A DNA stretch of 16,839 nt from Verrucomicrobiia bacterium (GTDB lineage: Bacteria > Verrucomicrobiota > Verrucomicrobiia > Limisphaerales > UBA11358): positions 1-16,839 of the forward strand of contig JASHVW010000402.1 in the NCBI GenBank assembly GCA_030044395.1, given 5' to 3'. The notes under the pieces are model-generated. The model saw nothing but the letters and a program-made list of their open reading frames with translations, made no database searches and was not told where the DNA came from. Shown piece after piece: positions 16,283 through 16,839 of the stretch. The translations under genes and the position numbers were made by a program. Position 1 is the stretch's first letter. The number at the start of each line of letters is the position of its first letter.

Positions 16283-16385
16283 ATATCCATTGTGGTAACG
16301 CAATAATGATGCCGTCCTTTGGGAAACTAAAAAACGTGGAAAATAAGGCAAACCAGAAGAATCTGGAGCACTCGATGACGTTGCA

Positions 16386-16416
16386 AACTGCGCCAAAGCG
16401 CCGTTTTGACGCAGTT
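16386..16416 (-). terminator. Long hairpin between pyrE and dnaK, probable pyrE terminator
   Basis: On the minus strand AACTGCGTCAAA (16416-16405) pairs with TTTGGCGCAGTT (16397-16386): 12 pairs with one G-U and a 7-nt loop. It starts 29 nt after the pyrE stop. Only TTGCAA follows, so a U-run is missing. It could be an unusual terminator, a 3'-end stabiliser or part of dnaK control. Confidence 0.45.
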
Positions 16417-16444
16417 GGGGCGAATACTGGCACAGTTGGTGGAT

Positions 16445-16839
16445 TTACTTGCTCCCCGGCTTGACCGCCGGCATCGCCTTCAAATCCGGCGGCAGTTTGT
16501 CCGGCTCAAACGCCTCGACTTGCAACGAAAGCAGGCTGACAAACGGCACGCCAAATTTCACCGCGCCATTCGAACGATCTACAATGGCCGCTACGCCCAC
16601 TACATAACCGCCGTTAAAATGGACGATGTCTATCGTCTCCTGCACCCGCCCGCCCTGGGTCACGACGTCTTCAACGACGAGGATTTTTTCACCTCGCTCA
16701 ATTTTGAAGCCCCGGCGCAGGACGAGTTTGCCGTCCGACTTTTCAGGAAAAATGAAGCGCGCGCGCCGTTGCCGGGCAACTTCCTGGCCGATGACCAATC
16801 CTCCAATCGCCGGGGCAATGACCGTAACGGCCTCAAATT
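16445..16839 (-). CDS. pyrE: Orotate phosphoribosyltransferase (C-terminal part, truncated by window edge)
   Basis: Joins orotate with PRPP to give orotidine 5'-phosphate in pyrimidine biosynthesis. The visible 131 residues run in frame from the window edge (FEAVTVIAPAIGGLVIGQEVA) to a TAA at 16447-16445; the N-terminus is outside. The PRPP-binding signature of type I phosphoribosyltransferases is ILVVEDVVTQGGRVQE (usual EDVvTTGGS; here TQGG replaces TTGG). RRARFIFPEKSDGKLVLRRGF matches the OPRT loop region. The C-terminus ends in a Pro/Lys-rich tail (PDKLPPDLKAMPAVKPGSK). Other phosphoribosyltransferases share the PRPP motif, but GGLVIGQEVAR and LRRGF favour PyrE. It is on the same strand as dnaK, 191 bp upstream of it, with a long hairpin between. 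Confidence 0.93.
   Translation of the reverse strand, partial: FEAVTVIAPAIGGLVIGQEVARQRRARFIFPEKSDGKLVLRRGFKIERGEKILVVEDVVTQGGRVQETIDIVHFNGGYVVGVAAIVDRSNGAVKFGVPFVSLLSLQVEAFEPDKLPPDLKAMPAVKPGSK

Noticed and set aside
16363..16378. CIRCE half-site-like GAGTGCT upstream of dnaK
   Set aside because: Only one half matches; the bases nine positions away do not match TTAGCACTC, so an HrcA operator is not supported.

Overview
The window looks like core chromosome of a Gram-negative, moderately GC-rich bacterium of the PVC group, most likely Verrucomicrobiota. This is an inference from the overall look of the housekeeping proteins, from pseudopilin-type C-terminal sequences of a kind abundant in Verrucomicrobia, Lentisphaerae and Planctomycetes, and from the near absence of Shine-Dalgarno sequences. 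No rRNA, tRNA, insertion sequence, CRISPR array or phage gene was found.

Layout. At the left edge nusA and infB (5' part only) are transcribed leftward from a good sigma70-type promoter whose short leader contains an attenuator-like hairpin. Diverging from them, four rightward genes follow: a PPK2 polyphosphate kinase, a family 4 (Fe-S) uracil-DNA glycosylase with an N-terminal extension, a 521-residue anchored protein of unknown function ending in a pseudopilin-like segment, and a DedA membrane protein. They converge on a leftward HU-hisS pair. A 416-bp gene-free stretch then leads to a rightward 683-residue REC-GAF-PAS-histidine kinase with a possible sigma54 promoter. Convergent to it is a small leftward 4Fe-4S ferredoxin. 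Behind the ferredoxin lies a decayed, frameshifted pseudopilin C-terminus on the + strand, and then the groEL terminator. The right end is a leftward chaperone block, dnaK - groES - groEL, preceded by the 3' part of pyrE, which runs off the window.

Functionally the window combines transcription and translation factors (NusA, IF-2, HisRS), nucleoid structure (HU), protein folding (DnaK, GroES/GroEL), nucleotide metabolism and DNA repair (PyrE, PPK2, UDG) and one sensory protein. I do not see a clear undescribed multi-gene system. The most interesting signals are regulatory or evolutionary: the nusA leader, the kinase with a degenerate N-terminal receiver and a possible sigma54 promoter, the pseudopilin remnant, the unknown 521-residue protein, the dnaK leader structures, and initiation without Shine-Dalgarno sequences across the window.
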